64,000 bases of DNA from Gossypium raimondii (GCF_025698545.1 NC_068572.1:3472001-3536000), one strand, 5' to 3'. Counted from the first letter of the stretch, positions 11,995 through 25,873 are shown. The notes: generated by a model from the letters alone, not told the origin. A program made the numbers and translations.

Positions 11995-13020
11995 TCTGAA
12001 TAATAAAATAGTACATAGAAGTATTTATAGGAGAAAAACATAGGCTTGGTTACTATACGAAAGATAAGTTTTTTTTTAAATTTAAACATTAATTTCTTTT
12101 AAATCTATTTTTTAAATATTTATTTAAATCCAAATCCAAAATCAAATCTAGTTTTTAAACTAATCTAATTAATTTTATTCTCAATTTTAAAATTTTTAGT
12201 TTTGAAAATTAGTTTAGAATTGATAACCACTGTTTTATTTTTAAAATATATTTTATTTATTTAATATTTGTCATACACACTACTTAAATTCTCCATTAAT
12301 TTTTTTAATTTTACTCAACATTCCTTTAAAAATGATTTAGATTTTTCAGGGATAAAACTAATAAAAATATTTATCTCAAAACACTAAATCTCAATTCCGT
12401 ACTTCAATTGTTTTTAACAATTTTGTAGTTGAACAAGGTTTTCAAAGTTGGAATGGTGGTTGAATTGGTTAGACCACCCGTTTCCAATCCAACCGGTCCA
12501 ATTGATTTATCCACTTTAATTGAATAAATCATTAAAAAACTATAAATAAATCAAATTAGCTCAACCTATACGACTAGCCACTTCAATTGATTCCCGGGTT
12601 AGCCGGTCCAACCTCATATTTCGAGTGGCTATACCGATATTGAAAACATTGGGATTGAGTCAAATTATTGTAAGTTTTTATATGCTATAGTCAATTTGGC
12701 CAGTTTTTGGTGAGTTAAATGATATTCGGCTAAACTACAATTTTATCACTAATGTATAGTTCGACTTACTTTTTTTGGTCACTATACTTCAACAAAGTTA
12801 TAATATAGTTACTAATGCTTTCGATTTAATTGTTGTTAACAATGTAATAAGTAGATGTGAAACATTATATCATCATTTTAATGAAAACTTCTGATCAAAT
12901 TACACAATTAGTCCTTATATTTTTATGTTTGAGTAAATTAATTCTTTTTGTCTTTTTAAGTTTCTTTTTTATATATATATTCCATTATTTTGCTTTCTCT
13001 TATTTTTTTCTCCTTTTTTT
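11995..13020. other. AT-rich spacer with eroded repeats
   Basis: No gene seen. It holds the inverted repeat at 12432-12650 and, at about 12725-12830, a one-sided fragment with words (GGCTAAACTACAATTTTATC, TTGGTCACTATA) like the ends of the Mutator-like MITEs elsewhere in the window. Confidence 0.45.
12432..12650. repeat. Short inverted-repeat element with CCGGTCCAA words
   Basis: The left end GGTTTTCAAAGTTGGAATGG corresponds to the right end read in reverse, TGTTTTCAATATCGGTATAG, and both continue into GGTTGG/ACCGG words. About 220 bp, non-coding. A similar, more eroded stretch is at about 14150-14330. No target duplication was resolved. Confidence 0.45.
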
Positions 13021-13550
13021 GTAACACCCCTTAATCGGGACGAACCGATATGTTCCGAGCAAGAGATGTCACATTTGGATGCTAGAACTAAGTTAATCCA
13101 ATCATCAAATTCAAGACTTTACTTTAACATTAATAGACTTTTTGAATTTAGTCAAGTCATTTCTAGGCTTATTTTAAAATTTGGATACAAACGAAGGTCA
13201 TTCGGGGCTTATTCGGGTCATAATAGGGTAACAGGGTCAATGTCGCGACATTGGGAAATGGGTGTTACAACACTATACTGATGTCGTGACACTAATCTCC
13301 TGATGTGGCGACACCGAGAACAAATTACTCGACACTAAAGGTCGAATGCCACTACACAGGAGGTAGATTGTCCAGAACATATCTGAAACATCTAAAACCG
13401 AGTTTAAACTATCGACAACCATTCAATAATACATCTAAACAATTTTAGGACTCAAAATATGTCAAATTATCATTCAAAACATCTAAATAATTATTCCTTC
13501 GTGATGTGACAAGGATGAGAATGACCACTTCTACAGGTACAATTTATTTT
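13021..13550. mobile_element. LTR-like fragment
   Basis: Starts TGTAACACCCCTTAATCGGG, the terminus style of a common plant gypsy-type LTR family, and ends near the CACTTCTACAGGTACAA stretch. No internal retroelement coding is attached and no target duplication was found. I regard it as an old LTR remnant. Confidence 0.4.
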
Positions 13551-13808
13551 TATTATATTCATATCAGATTTAATATGAACTATTAAATTGAACATATTAT
13601 ATAGTACACAAGAAAAATACAACATAAGTCATTTTTGTTATATAAGTAACCAACAACAATTATATTTGAATATTGAAATTCAAAATACAAATTTCATTAT
13701 GATTTAAACTCCAACATGCATGTATTGACTTATATGAAGTGGTCGTTAAAGCTCCTGTTAGACATTGTTTGGCACTAATTCAAATTGTGTCACCTTCATC
13801 CCACCCAC

Positions 13809-13819
13809 TGCAACAAAAT

Positions 13820-13853
<34 letters not shown>

Positions 13854-13862
13854 TTTGTTGCA
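13809..13862. repeat. 54-bp palindrome with a TA core
   Basis: TGCAACAAAATATA at the left is matched exactly in reverse by TATATTTTGTTGCA at the right, with TATATA between. It could form a hairpin or cruciform. It may be a relic of an element or an expanded TA microsatellite in a palindromic frame. Confidence 0.8.
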
Positions 13863-15380
13863 TGTGAGGTGTAGGTTAGATATATTTTGATTATTAATGT
13901 ACTTGTTTATACAATAATTTGATCATGGATATATTATTTGTAATTCTATTTGCGCATTTTATTATTAAATTTGAAGGGAATATAAATGTGCTGATTTTAA
14001 AGTCCTCGCGTGCTCTAATAATATACAGGATTACAGTGCTATTATAATATATAGCATTGTTTTTGTATTTATCTTGGAGTAGTCCGATCCTGAATCATGA
14101 AGACAAATCTTACCCTACTCAAACAGAAATCCATGAAAATATCAATTTGAGAAAGGGATTTTAAATTAATTGACCTAAAAATCGATACAAACCGAACGTT
14201 TAAACCAATTTTTTTTTAATTTTAAATATCTTTTTAATCAATCCACTTAGACCAATCACACTAATAAATTAATGACTTGACCGATTTGGTCACCAATTCA
14301 GTTTAAAAAACACTGGCCTTGACCTAAAACCAATATAAAAAATCCAAGAGTTGGACTGAATTGCAACTAAACCTATCCAAGGACCAAGTAATTCATCCAC
14401 CCAACCCAATGGGCCCAACTCAACTTAGGTCAAGCTTGCACTTCAAGCCAAGGCAAGGCAACCCAACCCAACACAAATTCAATTTAAATAATAAAATTAT
14501 TTTTAATTAAAATTTAATCATAAAACATATAAAACAACTTAAAATATATATTTTATATTTAATTAATTTTTAATAATAAAACAGGCCTCTTGGACAAGCC
14601 TAATATTTTGAAACCATACCTAAACCCAACCCAACCCAATTCTTAGAGGTCTCATTTAGGATGAGTTTGGATGGTACAGTGAGATGCTGTACCTTAGTTT
14701 CATGTTACATTGATAAGATGAAAACATATATGATATCATGTCCTCGTGTTTTTCATTTTCTGAAAACAAATAAAAACAACTTAGATTCTTGAAACCACAT
14801 AGTGCCTAAAAGGTCTCAACCATTGTCGAATTTTATCACAAAGTCAAATTTAATTATCCTAATGCTTGAAAATAATAATGCATAAAATGCATTGATCTCT
14901 TCTCTTTTTCTAATTTTTAATTTGAACTCAAACTTGAAGTTGAAGATGAAGATGGGAGGAGTAATCAAAACTCATCTTTCACTAGATAAACAAACTCATG
15001 CAACTCGATTTTTACTCTCTAGTTAAAAAGTGAAACTAGATTGACTTCAACCCAAATTTCAAATTTCGAATTTCGAGTCAAGCACAAGCTCAAGCCTTTC
15101 ACAGCTTGAGTTCAGCAAAGCTTGGTACGCCCCTAGATCTTAAAAGCAAATAAACGACAAGATTAAAAACACCAAAAATAAAACATTTCAACTTGAAGGG
15201 AAAAAACTAAACATAATTCTGACACACTAAACATAATATTTTGCCTCCCAAGTATCTCATTTTCAAGCCACAAATGAACTAGTTCTTTAAATTTTAAAAG
15301 CATAAATACCAAAAGTTTAGCCCTGCATCCAGGAGAATGTCAACTGCAGCGCTTGGAAGATGGTTCAAACTGTGCCACCT
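13863..15380. other. Spacer with an eroded GCCCAACC-rich repeat
   Basis: No gene seen. About 14370-14660 is rich in CCCAACCCAA and GGGCCCAAC words around an AT-rich centre and ends ATTCTTAGAGGTCTC, which looks like a decayed copy of the GGCCC hAT-type family. At 14662-14675 ATGAGTTTGGATGG resembles one end of the 151-bp MITE. The last 80 bases are the RPS13 3' UTR. Confidence 0.4.
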
Positions 15381-17228
<1,848 letters not shown>

Positions 17229-17288
17229 GGTGGCAGAGTTTCGAGCTCGGCTGATTGATTGCTTCTGATAGTGTAATTTGAAATGAGC

Positions 17289-17370
17289 AAAGAAACCCTA
17301 GGATCAAAATTAAGGATGGGGGCTAGGGTTCTTATTCTCCTCTGGTCCTTTGCTAGTGATTTATTGGGCC
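17289..17370 (-). promoter_or_regulatory. RPS13 promoter motifs: telo-boxes and site II
   Basis: AAACCCTA at 17293-17300, AACCCTAG (minus strand) at 17323-17330, and TGGGCC at 17365-17370, all within 145 bp upstream of the RPS13 ATG. Telo-box plus TGGGCY is the known arrangement in plant ribosomal protein promoters, bound by Pur-alpha/TRB-type and TCP-type factors. Confidence 0.7.
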
Positions 17371-17546
17371 CTTTTTTCCCCTTTGGTGGTCTAGTTTTCT
17401 AGTATTGTTTTTTGTATATATTGGATCAGGCCTTGCTAGTGAATTTGAGAAGGCCGAATTTAAATGCGGTTAAGAAACATTTGGTTTGAAAATAACGGAA
17501 TAATAACATGAATAGCCCCTAAACTATAGGGTATATTTGAATATGG
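17371..17546. other. Short spacer
   Basis: Upstream flank of RPS13 up to the SINE duplication; nothing else seen. Confidence 0.4.
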
Positions 17547-17557
17547 TACCTGTACTT

Positions 17558-17742
17558 TTTTTTAATAATCTCATTATAGGTTTTGATCATATCTGCTCTT
17601 TTTTTACATGATGCCTAGAATTACTCATAGCCCCTCCCCAACCCATAAATAGAAGGATAATGTGCTTCAGCGCGCTCGAATCCACGTCCTCCTACATTGA
17701 CAACAATGTCCATACTAATCAAGCTAAAACTCAATCGACTGA
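17558..17742 (-). mobile_element. tRNA-derived SINE (copy 1)
   Basis: Read on the minus strand it starts near TCGATTGAGTTTTAGCTTGA, containing an A-box-like TAGCTTGATTAGTATGG, then a B-box-like GGATTCGAGCG, a 3' unit with ATTTATGGGTTGGGG, and a terminal A-rich tail. The left duplication is TACCTGTACTT (17547-17557). The right duplication TACTTGTACTT is split by the solo LTR: TACTTGT at 17743-17749, continuing as ACTT at 20785-20788. This proves the SINE is older than the LTR. Confidence 0.8.
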
Positions 17743-18789
17743 TACTTGTTGTAATGGCCTAAATTCAAGGTTATCGGAACAGTGGTTTCGTAGCCACAAA
17801 TTCGATTTAAAGATAAATTTATTTTAATATTTTTGCATGAATATTGATATGATAGGAAAATCGTATGAAAATATAAATAGAAGAATTTTACCGATTTAGT
17901 GGTTAGTTAGAAAAAGAAATTATTGAAGAAATTGGGTAAAAACAAGGTATTGAGACCTCGATCTCGTAAAACCGAGTCAAAAATATTTTTATAAATATTT
18001 ATGAAATGTTAGTAATATGGTATTAAAATTTCGTTAGAAAATTTTAATGTTTGGGTAGTCAATTAAGTAAAAAGGACTAAATTGAAAAATGTGTAAAAGT
18101 TACTAGAAAGATTAAATAGCTCAATTGTTAAATGAGGAGGGACATAAATTGCAAATAAGCCCAAAAGAAGATATTTTGGGCGGCATAAGCTGAGAAAAAT
18201 CAGGAGAATTGGTGAAATAAAGGTAAAATGGGAAAATAACAAATTTTACTAACATAAACATAGGACCAAATTGGAATATCTAGAATTCTCTTCATATTTT
18301 CTTCATTATCATCAGTCAAAAAACATCCTAGGGTTTTATTCAAGCTGGTAATTAATTATTTTTTGCACCAAGTGAGTTAATCCTTTCCTTTTTCTTGTAA
18401 TTTTTGTGTTTCTAAGACTTTTGCAACTAGGTCCTATTACTAAATTCATTAGTTTTGATTTTATGAATGAAATTGAAAGTTTCTATGAATATGTGCTGGA
18501 ATTTTATGATGAAATAGCATGAAATTGAAGCTTTAATTTGTTTATGAGATGATTTTATTAGGTAATTTCAATAGAAATTGATTTGTAGGACCTAATTGTG
18601 AAAAAGTTTGGAATTAAAGTCTAGTGGTAAAATTATGATTTCCAAAGATTATAAAGTAGTTTAAAGTGATAGAATAAAGTGTTAATTGAGAAAAATAAGC
18701 TCAATTGAGAGGTTCATTGAGAATGGATGAAATTATCATTTATTGAAAGCTTAGGGGAAAAATGGTAATTAACATCATGCACCAAAACA

Positions 18790-19330
18790 GTTTTGGACAG
18801 CAGCAGTAGTCTAACTTTGAAAAATCACCAAAAATTTTAGAGATCGAATTAGAGAATGAATAAAACATTAAATTAAATCTTATTGAGTCTAGTTTCTTAT
18901 AAAAGAAACGGTGTAAGCAATGAAATTGTAAATCATGAGATATAATAGATTTTGTGAGATAAAGTTAGAATGAATTCGGGTTCCCCTGTTCTGACTTTGG
19001 AAAATCATAAAAAATTGGAGAAAAATAATTAGGAGCTTAAATTTATATTTGTAAATCCTTAATGAGTCTATTTTCAAAAGAAACAAACGAGAACATCATC
19101 CAAATTATGTACAATGAGATAATTAATTTTTAGTGAAGAGGGGTTGGAACTGTCAAACAGTGAAATAGGGGAACTTTAAAGAATAAAATGTACTTATTGG
19201 ATAAACCAAAAATTCTGAAAATTTTATGGTAAGAAGATATGTGAGTCTAGTTTTGGATAAAATTAGCGGATCTTAATTTGGAGTTCCGTAGCTCAAGATA
19301 TAAATAATTTAGTTACTATGACTCAATGAG
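18790..19330. repeat. Three degenerate ~180-bp units inside the solo LTR
   Basis: Each unit carries a 'GAAAATCA..AAAAATT' word, a 'GAGTCTA.TTTC' or 'GAGTCTAGTTTTGGATAAA' word and a 'GAGATA' or 'CAAGATA' word in the same order. Units start near 18790, 18985 and 19150. Diverged tandem duplication. Confidence 0.5.
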
Positions 19331-19700
19331 ACAACTTTGAATACACTAAAAATAATAATGGAATTATAGAGAATGTTACATATGACCATGAAATGTATTA
19401 GATTAATGATTAAAATTATTTATTTAGATCTATAAAATTCAAATATGAAGCTAGATCAAGGAAAAGAAAAAGTTCGGGATTAGTAAATTTTTGTTTACGA
19501 ACAAGTATCGAGGTAAGTTCGTGTAACTTAAATTATATTCTTAAATGCTTGAAATGTTTGTTATTGATGTGAATATGATTTGAATGTTCATTGTACGAAA
19601 ATTGATGAAACATTGATATATTTGATAAAAAGGGGAAGAAATCCCAGTTGAATGGAAGGAAAATTCGATGGATCTCTTAAAATGAATTGACGGTAAAAAG

Positions 19701-19881
19701 GATCTAGCCTGGACGGGTGATCCTATCCTGATATAGACCTCCCGAAGAATATGTGGAAGATGGATTTAGCCAGGAAGGGTAATCCAAATTAGGGTCTGAA
19801 TTTAGCCTGGACTGGTAATTGAGATCCAAGCTCATTAGAGTAATTGTCATTGCAGGGGATTTAGCCTGGACTGGTAATCCC
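19701..19881. repeat. Four TTTAGCCTGGACTGGTAATC-like units inside the solo LTR
   Basis: Units at 19701-19724, 19763-19786, 19800-19820 and 19859-19881 share the core TAGCCTGGACTGGTAAT, spaced about 38-62 bases apart. Function unknown; LTR regulatory repeats are one possibility. Confidence 0.65.
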
Positions 19882-20784
19882 GTTGTAAGGATGAGGTTCG
19901 CGGGAGTATGCTCTCTGAAATGGAAATGCGTGCACATGAATATGAATTGACGGAACCAGATTTGTACACTAAAGTGTGCCCCTGAAAATCCATCGAAATT
20001 TCGAGAAATTCAACGAGATAAATATAGAAAAATAACAAGGAAATGGAAATCATGGTATTGATGAGCTCATCAATCATGGTATATATTATTGATACATGGA
20101 AATTATTGGACTAATTTGAATGTTGAGTTTGTGCATGATAGGGGAATAATGTATTGAAAATATTAGGTAAGTATAATTCTTGTTACATGAACTTACTAAG
20201 CACAAAGTGCTTACCCTGTTTCTTTTTCCCCTGTTTTGTAGTGTTAAGAGCTCGAAGGTCGAATTCGGTCAGAGACGTATCACACTATCAACCTCAAGAT
20301 CTCGGTATATAAAGAAACTTTATTTTGGAAATCAATGGCATGTATAAACTAGTAAAGTAAATGTTAATATGAAATGAATGTATGGTTAGCCATTGGTATG
20401 ACTAACAAATTTTGGTTTTGGTATGTGATGAGGTTATCTTATGAATACGTTAAATTTATCTTGAAAATATGTTGAAATTGATTGGTTGTGTTGGATTGGT
20501 ATCGGTTTAAAATTGCAGGGAAGATTAGATATTTATAAAGGAGTTATATTGAGTTCAAAAAAAAAATTTGGGATTTTGCGAAAAATTTCTTATGGTTTCG
20601 ATTTAATCCCGTTTGGTCCCAATGTATGTTTTGGGCTTTGGAGGCCCATCTAATGGACGTCATGACATGTTTCGATAAATGAATAGTATTTAACTCGTAA
20701 TAACGAAAAATTTATTCGGTAAAATCTGGTAATGCCTCATACCCTATTTCGACAACGAATACGGGTAGGAGGTATTACACTTGT

Positions 20785-22002
20785 ACTTAAAAATGTTGAT
20801 TGAGTTTGATTCCGTCAGTATGGGCTTCTTTGGATCATCGTTCACTCCAATGTGGTGAGATTGCAAAGGTAAAAAAAAAAAATCAACTGAAACGCAAAAC
20901 CACTAGTGGATTTCTTACCTCATTGTAATCTTAAATATTAGTGGGAGTTAAAAACTCTTATTCTTATTTTATTATTTATCTTATTTGATACACACAATAT
21001 AATTTTAACATATTATTATTTAATATAATTTTTTACTAAAAATAAAAATATTTATAATTTTTATTTATAATTTAGCATAAATATAATTTATATTTATATT
21101 TTATTATTTGAGTTAAATATAATTTATAAAATATTTTGATATTCTATTATATACACATTTTAATTTAATATCTTTAACAATCATTTTCTATTACCGATGG
21201 TTTTAATCTCATCGTTATAATAATTAATCTTACTTTCACTACTATTTTTAATTTTACTGAAACTAAACGTATCACCTATCTAAATGGGAACTAAATTTCG
21301 TAGTTGATTATTATCATGTTTTGATTGAAGAAACTCCTATAGAGTTTGTGATAAAAATGCCAAAAGCTGCCAATTGCACCGTCAGTTGCAATTCATTTTG
21401 CATTCAGTGAGAATGGGCAACTTGCCTTATTTGTCGACAAATTTCGACTTATGTATGTTGGTTATGCACTTATAGAAGATTTTTGATTGAGATCATAATT
21501 GACGAACTTATTCTACCAAGTAGAGTATTTTTCAAAGAGTCCTACTAATGAAGAGGTATTGATTTTGAATAAGTTAATAGTAAAAGAACATCTCTTTTTA
21601 TTTCCTTTTTTTTAAACACTTAATTGGCAGAAATTCAATGAGCATTTATCGTCTAACATCGCATTGAAAATGTATTGATGTTAACAATTTAACTTAAATT
21701 TAAAAAATTGAAAAGTCTTACAAACAAAAATAGATGGACTAAATTCTAAATGTGTAAAAAGTACATAGACTTAAAGAAAAATTTATCCAAATCTAAATTT
21801 CTTTTAAAAATTAAACGGCAACCCGGCACGGCCATGAACGTGGTATTTGTGTATTGCGAGGTCTTAATTATCATTCGTATTTGATAATCCCAGGCAGTCC
21901 CCACCTTCTCTCCATTTCCATTTTCAATACATTCCACTGTAATTGCTATCTTCGATCATTTAAAAAGGTAACACAAGGAACTGACAATTCCTTCCCTCGT
22001 TA
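20785..22002. other. AT-rich spacer upstream of the WD40 gene
   Basis: No gene seen. 20823-21289 may be a decayed inverted-repeat element (left GGGCTTCTTTGGATCATCGT, right in reverse CCATTTAGATAGGTGATACG), but identity is low and no duplication was found. The final ~90 bases are probably the 5' UTR of the WD40 gene. Confidence 0.4.
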
Positions 22003-25000
22003 ATGGATCCGATTCTCGCAGCCGCGGCACTTTCAGTCGTTCTCGGGGCTGTGATCGCGTTTGTTTTTTTCAAAAGCTACCTTCTGAAGGAAAGATCCAA
22101 TGTCCAGGCCATTTCGGAGCCCGAGCTTCATTCGGATCCCAAAAAGACCTCAAAGCCTCAGCATGTTCCAAAAAAGTATCATTCGAAGCCTCATTCTCAT
22201 GCCTCTGACAAGGTGATCTCTCCCCCTCCTTTTTTTTTTTCCTTATTGCTCTCTTTGATTGTGCGTTACAAATTTCGAAACTGATCTAATTTATGAAACT
22301 TGAAGTTTTATTTTATTGCTTTTACTTCCATTTATATAAATGTAATCCGAAGAAAAAAGAAACTGAATTTATTAAGCAATTGGCGGTTAGCACCTTGAGT
22401 AAGATCACTAAATTCCAGAGTTAGTTTTGATTTACCTCGAAACTTCGCTATTTTTTGTGATATTGCTAGGGTTTAGTCAGGTATTTTAGTATCTATCTAT
22501 GTATGAAATAGAAATTGAACGAAGAAATGTTTTTCTAATCGTAATGTAGGAGCAAAGCAAGCGTCATCATCCATTGGATTTGAATACTCTTAAAGGTCAT
22601 GCGGATTCAGTTACAGGGATGTGTTTCTCATCTGATGGTCGTAATTTGGCAACTGGTAATCGGTTTTCACCTCTTTTGTTTTGTTTTTCCCCTCTTTCTT
22701 TAATAGTAACAAGTTTTGTGTATTTATATTCATGTGATATTTCATTCTTAATTTGGTTTATCATCTCTGCACAGCTTGCGCTGATGGAGTGGTTAGGGTA
22801 TTTAAGTTGGATGATGCTTCAAGTAAAAGTTTCAAGTAAGGATACGGTGACAATGCAGGCTACTGTGTATATATATATATATTTAACTTGCCACTTTATC
22901 TTATCTTGTGTGGCTGGTGTGCAGGTTTTTAAGAATCAATGTGCCTCTTGGAGGTCATGCAGTAGCTGTGGCATTTGCTGATGATTCTTCTTCTGTAGTT
23001 GTTGCATCTCAGACTGTGACGGGGTGTTCCTTGTATATGTATGGAGAGGAAAACCCAAAAAAAGGTAGTACTGACTCCAACCAGCAGTCAAAGCTTCCTC
23101 TTCCACAAGTTAAGTGGGAACATCATAAAATCCATGACAAACAAGCAATCCTGACCTTAACTAGAGCTACTGCAAGTTATGGAACTGGAGATGGGAGTAC
23201 CATTATTGCCTCTTGTTCGGAAGGTTTGTGGTGGCGCTCTATCCATATCATTTAATACAGTATTAAATAAACTATGAGAAAAGGTAAAACTGTTAATTTG
23301 GATGTAAACATGAGTAACTCTTTGTTATTTCATAGGTACTGATATCTTACTTTGGCATGGGAGAACCGGAAAAGTTTTAGGGCATGTTGACACTAATCAG
23401 TTAAAAAATACCATGGCTACAATATCACCAAATGGCCGTTTCCTTGCTGCTGCAGCCTTCACAGCTGATGTAAAGGTGGAGATATCTTGATTCCCATTAC
23501 TTGTGATACAATATCAAGACTATGATCAATATTTGGAAATTCTAAAGTTCATCAATTTAATACTTGAAAATTGAAATTGTATATCAACAAAATTTTGCAG
23601 AACTCTTGAACTCTTGAACTAAGATTGTGTCATGATGAGCATGATGAGATTTACTTTTTCAGATATGGGAGATTGTATATGCCAAGGACGGTTCAGTCAA
23701 GGAGGTTTTGAATGTTATGCAGCTTAAAGGGCACAAGGCATGTAATTCCACCCATAGTCCTAAAGATAATGTGCTCTCTTCCAATACGTCCATATTGTTC
23801 AATTACATCTTTTCTCTCATGTCACAAGTTGCTAGCATCTCTGTTAGAGGTTTTCAGAAAAATTATGACTAGAGAACGAATACCAGAGGGTTTGACCTTT
23901 ATGAAGTCTTTTGTTTAGGGTACTTTTTGATGAAAATTTCTGCTCCTAGTTTGAAATATTTTATTGAAATAGAGACCAATTTAAACTTGATGGACTTTTA
24001 TTGACTCATGCATCTCTTCTCTGTTTCTTCTTCACGGCAAATTCGGAAGTAATTGCTTTATGACCTTCCTTCAATTTGCTGCTTGTTTCTAACCTGTTTC
24101 ATTTTTTGTGTTTCTTTTTCTTAATGTCCAGAGTGCAGTGACTTGGTTATGCTTTTCTCCAAACTCAGAGCAAATTATTACAACATCCAAGGATGGTTCA
24201 ATAAGAGTTTGGAACATCAATGGTCTGTCCGCACCCCTTTGTCTTTCTCCCACTTATTTCACACACTTGCACATTCTGGTTTTGACGATGAGAAAATCAA
24301 TGTTGATGAAGGTTGTTTTCTTTTCCACCTCTAAACTCTTTCAGTCTTTCCTTCCAAGCCTAACACTATAAAAGGATCAGTCAGGGTTGGGCGGTGGAAG
24401 GGGAAATCGGTACTAATAACCTCCATAAATTTAAAAGACATGATTGGTGTTTGGAAGAAGAGAAAACTTTTCTTTTATTTTGAAGTTAATTTACAGATTG
24501 TTATGCTAAGATAGACTTATTTTGGTAACAATTTCTATTTCTTGTAGTGGAGTTATTACTTTGTCCCTGCTGACTGTTGTAAATGCTTTGTTGAAGTTCG
24601 ATACCATCTTTCTGAGGATCCAAAAACTCTGAAGGTGTTTCCAATACCATTTCATGATTCAAGTGGTTCTGCTCTGCACTATGATCGTCTCAGCTTATCC
24701 CCTGATGGAAAGATACTGGCAGCAACCCGTGGTCCAACATTGCAGTGGCTATGTTTGGAAACAGGAAAGGTGTTGGATGCTGCTGAGAAAGCCCATGATG
24801 GTAAATCCTGAGCTGTAAATTTTTATTTTTTTTATTGCTTTTGCCCATATCCATACCATTTGATCAAAATCTATAGAATGATGCTATGCCCCAAGCATTC
24901 AGGTTTTCAGGTTCAAATTATTAAACATCGTGCATAGTTTAGGTACTCTGTGCTGATGCACTGACAGTGATTATGACCAGAACTAAATCCCCCCCCCCAA

Positions 25001-25328
25001 CCCCGATTATATTTCGTTGTAAAGCCTTTGGACCTTATCTTTTTTCCATGTATGATTGATTGATATGGATTATAAAGTTCTATTTGCATTGACTCGAATT
25101 GTATGCTGCAGGTGATATCACATGGATTACATGGTGTCCAAAGACTATGCCACTAGGTAAAACATATTTTGGACTTGTGTCAGTTATCTGTAGTTGCTTG
25201 TATATTCTTGCAATCACCAATTTTTTTTATAATTTTAAATTTTAGGAAATGAACAAGTGGTGATTCTGGCCACGGCAAGTGTCGACAAGAAAGTGAAGTT
25301 GTGGGCAGCACCGTCAGTAACTTCGTAG
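22003..25328 (+). CDS. Transducin beta-like 2 (TBL2-type) WD40 protein, ER-anchored
   Basis: Ten exons: 22003-22212, 22550-22655, 22775-22835, 22925-23223, 23336-23475, 23663-23737, 24132-24222, 24597-24800, 25112-25156 and 25246-25328, giving 437 aa in one frame. An N-terminal hydrophobic segment (about residues 5-24) followed by a basic, proline/histidine-rich linker suggests an ER membrane anchor. WD40 units follow: LKGHADSVTGMCFSSDG ... VVRVFKL, ILLWH, VKIWEI, LKGHKSAVTWLCFSPNSEQ ... SIRVWNI, ITWITW and KVKLWAA at the end. In animals TBL2 is an ER protein linked to stress signalling; the plant role is not established. Intron 6 starts GC rather than GT (AAG|GCATGT at 23738); using the GT four bases on would create an immediate stop, so a GC-AG intron is the best model. 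Confidence 0.9.
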
Positions 25329-25789
25329 TAGTAATCAAATCTTTACATTGCCTGTCAAGGATTTTCATGAAGCCAGGCACAATGCCATTTAGATATGCTA
25401 AACAGTAGTGTCAACAACTTGATATGAGAGAGAGAACATGGCAGGCTGGAATGAAGTTAAACCCCAGATATATGAAATCTTTCATATGTTTTTTGCTTAA
25501 ATAGTCTTGTGTTTATGAAATTTTGCTTACTTTAGACATTGACACAAGTGTGAATTTGTTTGGTTATTCCTTTTCTTTTTCCCCCCTGAATAGTATGAAC
25601 TATCGATTTTCTTGGTTAGAAACAGGATCATACCTAAAGTATTGCCAGCCAATCGGTCCATGTTTATGAATTATAAGCAACTCATTTCCAATCTAACGTT
25701 TTTGCATCGGGATTATAAGGTGTTTAAAGGTGAGTTAAGGCCCGTCCACTCGCCAGCGAAAACAAGCAAAACTGCTGTTAGCAAGGAAG
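25329..25789 (+). other. 3' flank of the WD40 gene
   Basis: Probable 3' UTR and short spacer before the tRNA gene; no other gene is seen. Confidence 0.4.
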
Positions 25790-25795
25790 AAAAAA
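25790..25795 (-). terminator. Pol III terminator of tRNA-Lys
   Basis: Six T on the minus strand, five bases after the tRNA 3' end. Confidence 0.75.
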
Positions 25796-25800
25796 TAGAA

Positions 25801-25873
25801 CGCCCACCGTGGGGCTCGAACCCACGACCACAAGGTTAAGAGCCTTGCGCTCTACCGACTGAGCTAGACGGGC
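25801..25873 (-). tRNA. tRNA-Lys(CTT)
   Basis: 73-nt cloverleaf on the minus strand. Acceptor strand GCCCGTC pairs with GGTGGGC and is followed by discriminator G. A-box TAGCTCAGTCGG, anticodon stem CAAGG/CCTTG with loop CTCTTAA (anticodon CTT), and B-box GGTTCGAGCCC are all present. No intron. A T6 terminator follows. It lies in the spacer between the WD40 gene and PBF1 and looks functional. Confidence 0.97.

Larger units (their letters stand above)
17750..20779. mobile_element. 3.0-kb solo LTR
   Basis: Starts TGTAATGGCC and ends GGAGGTATTACA, the TG...CA rule with a matching TGTAAT/ATTACA inverted end. A perfect 5-bp duplication CTTGT flanks it (17745-17749 and 20780-20784). It encodes nothing, and no retroelement internal region or second LTR is present, so it is a solo LTR left by recombination. 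It is long for an LTR and carries internal tandem repeats (18790-19330 and 19701-19881). It inserted into the 3' duplication of the SINE. The intact duplication suggests moderate age. Confidence 0.88.

Noticed and set aside
19701-19881. CRISPR-like evenly spaced repeats
   Set aside because: Only four diverged units inside a plant LTR; CRISPR arrays are not expected in a plant nucleus.
24989-25003. C-run in a WD40 gene intron
   Set aside because: Simple homopolymer without evidence of function.
25612-25839. Open frame reading through the tRNA gene
   Set aside because: Its last residues are translated tRNA; no protein family match.
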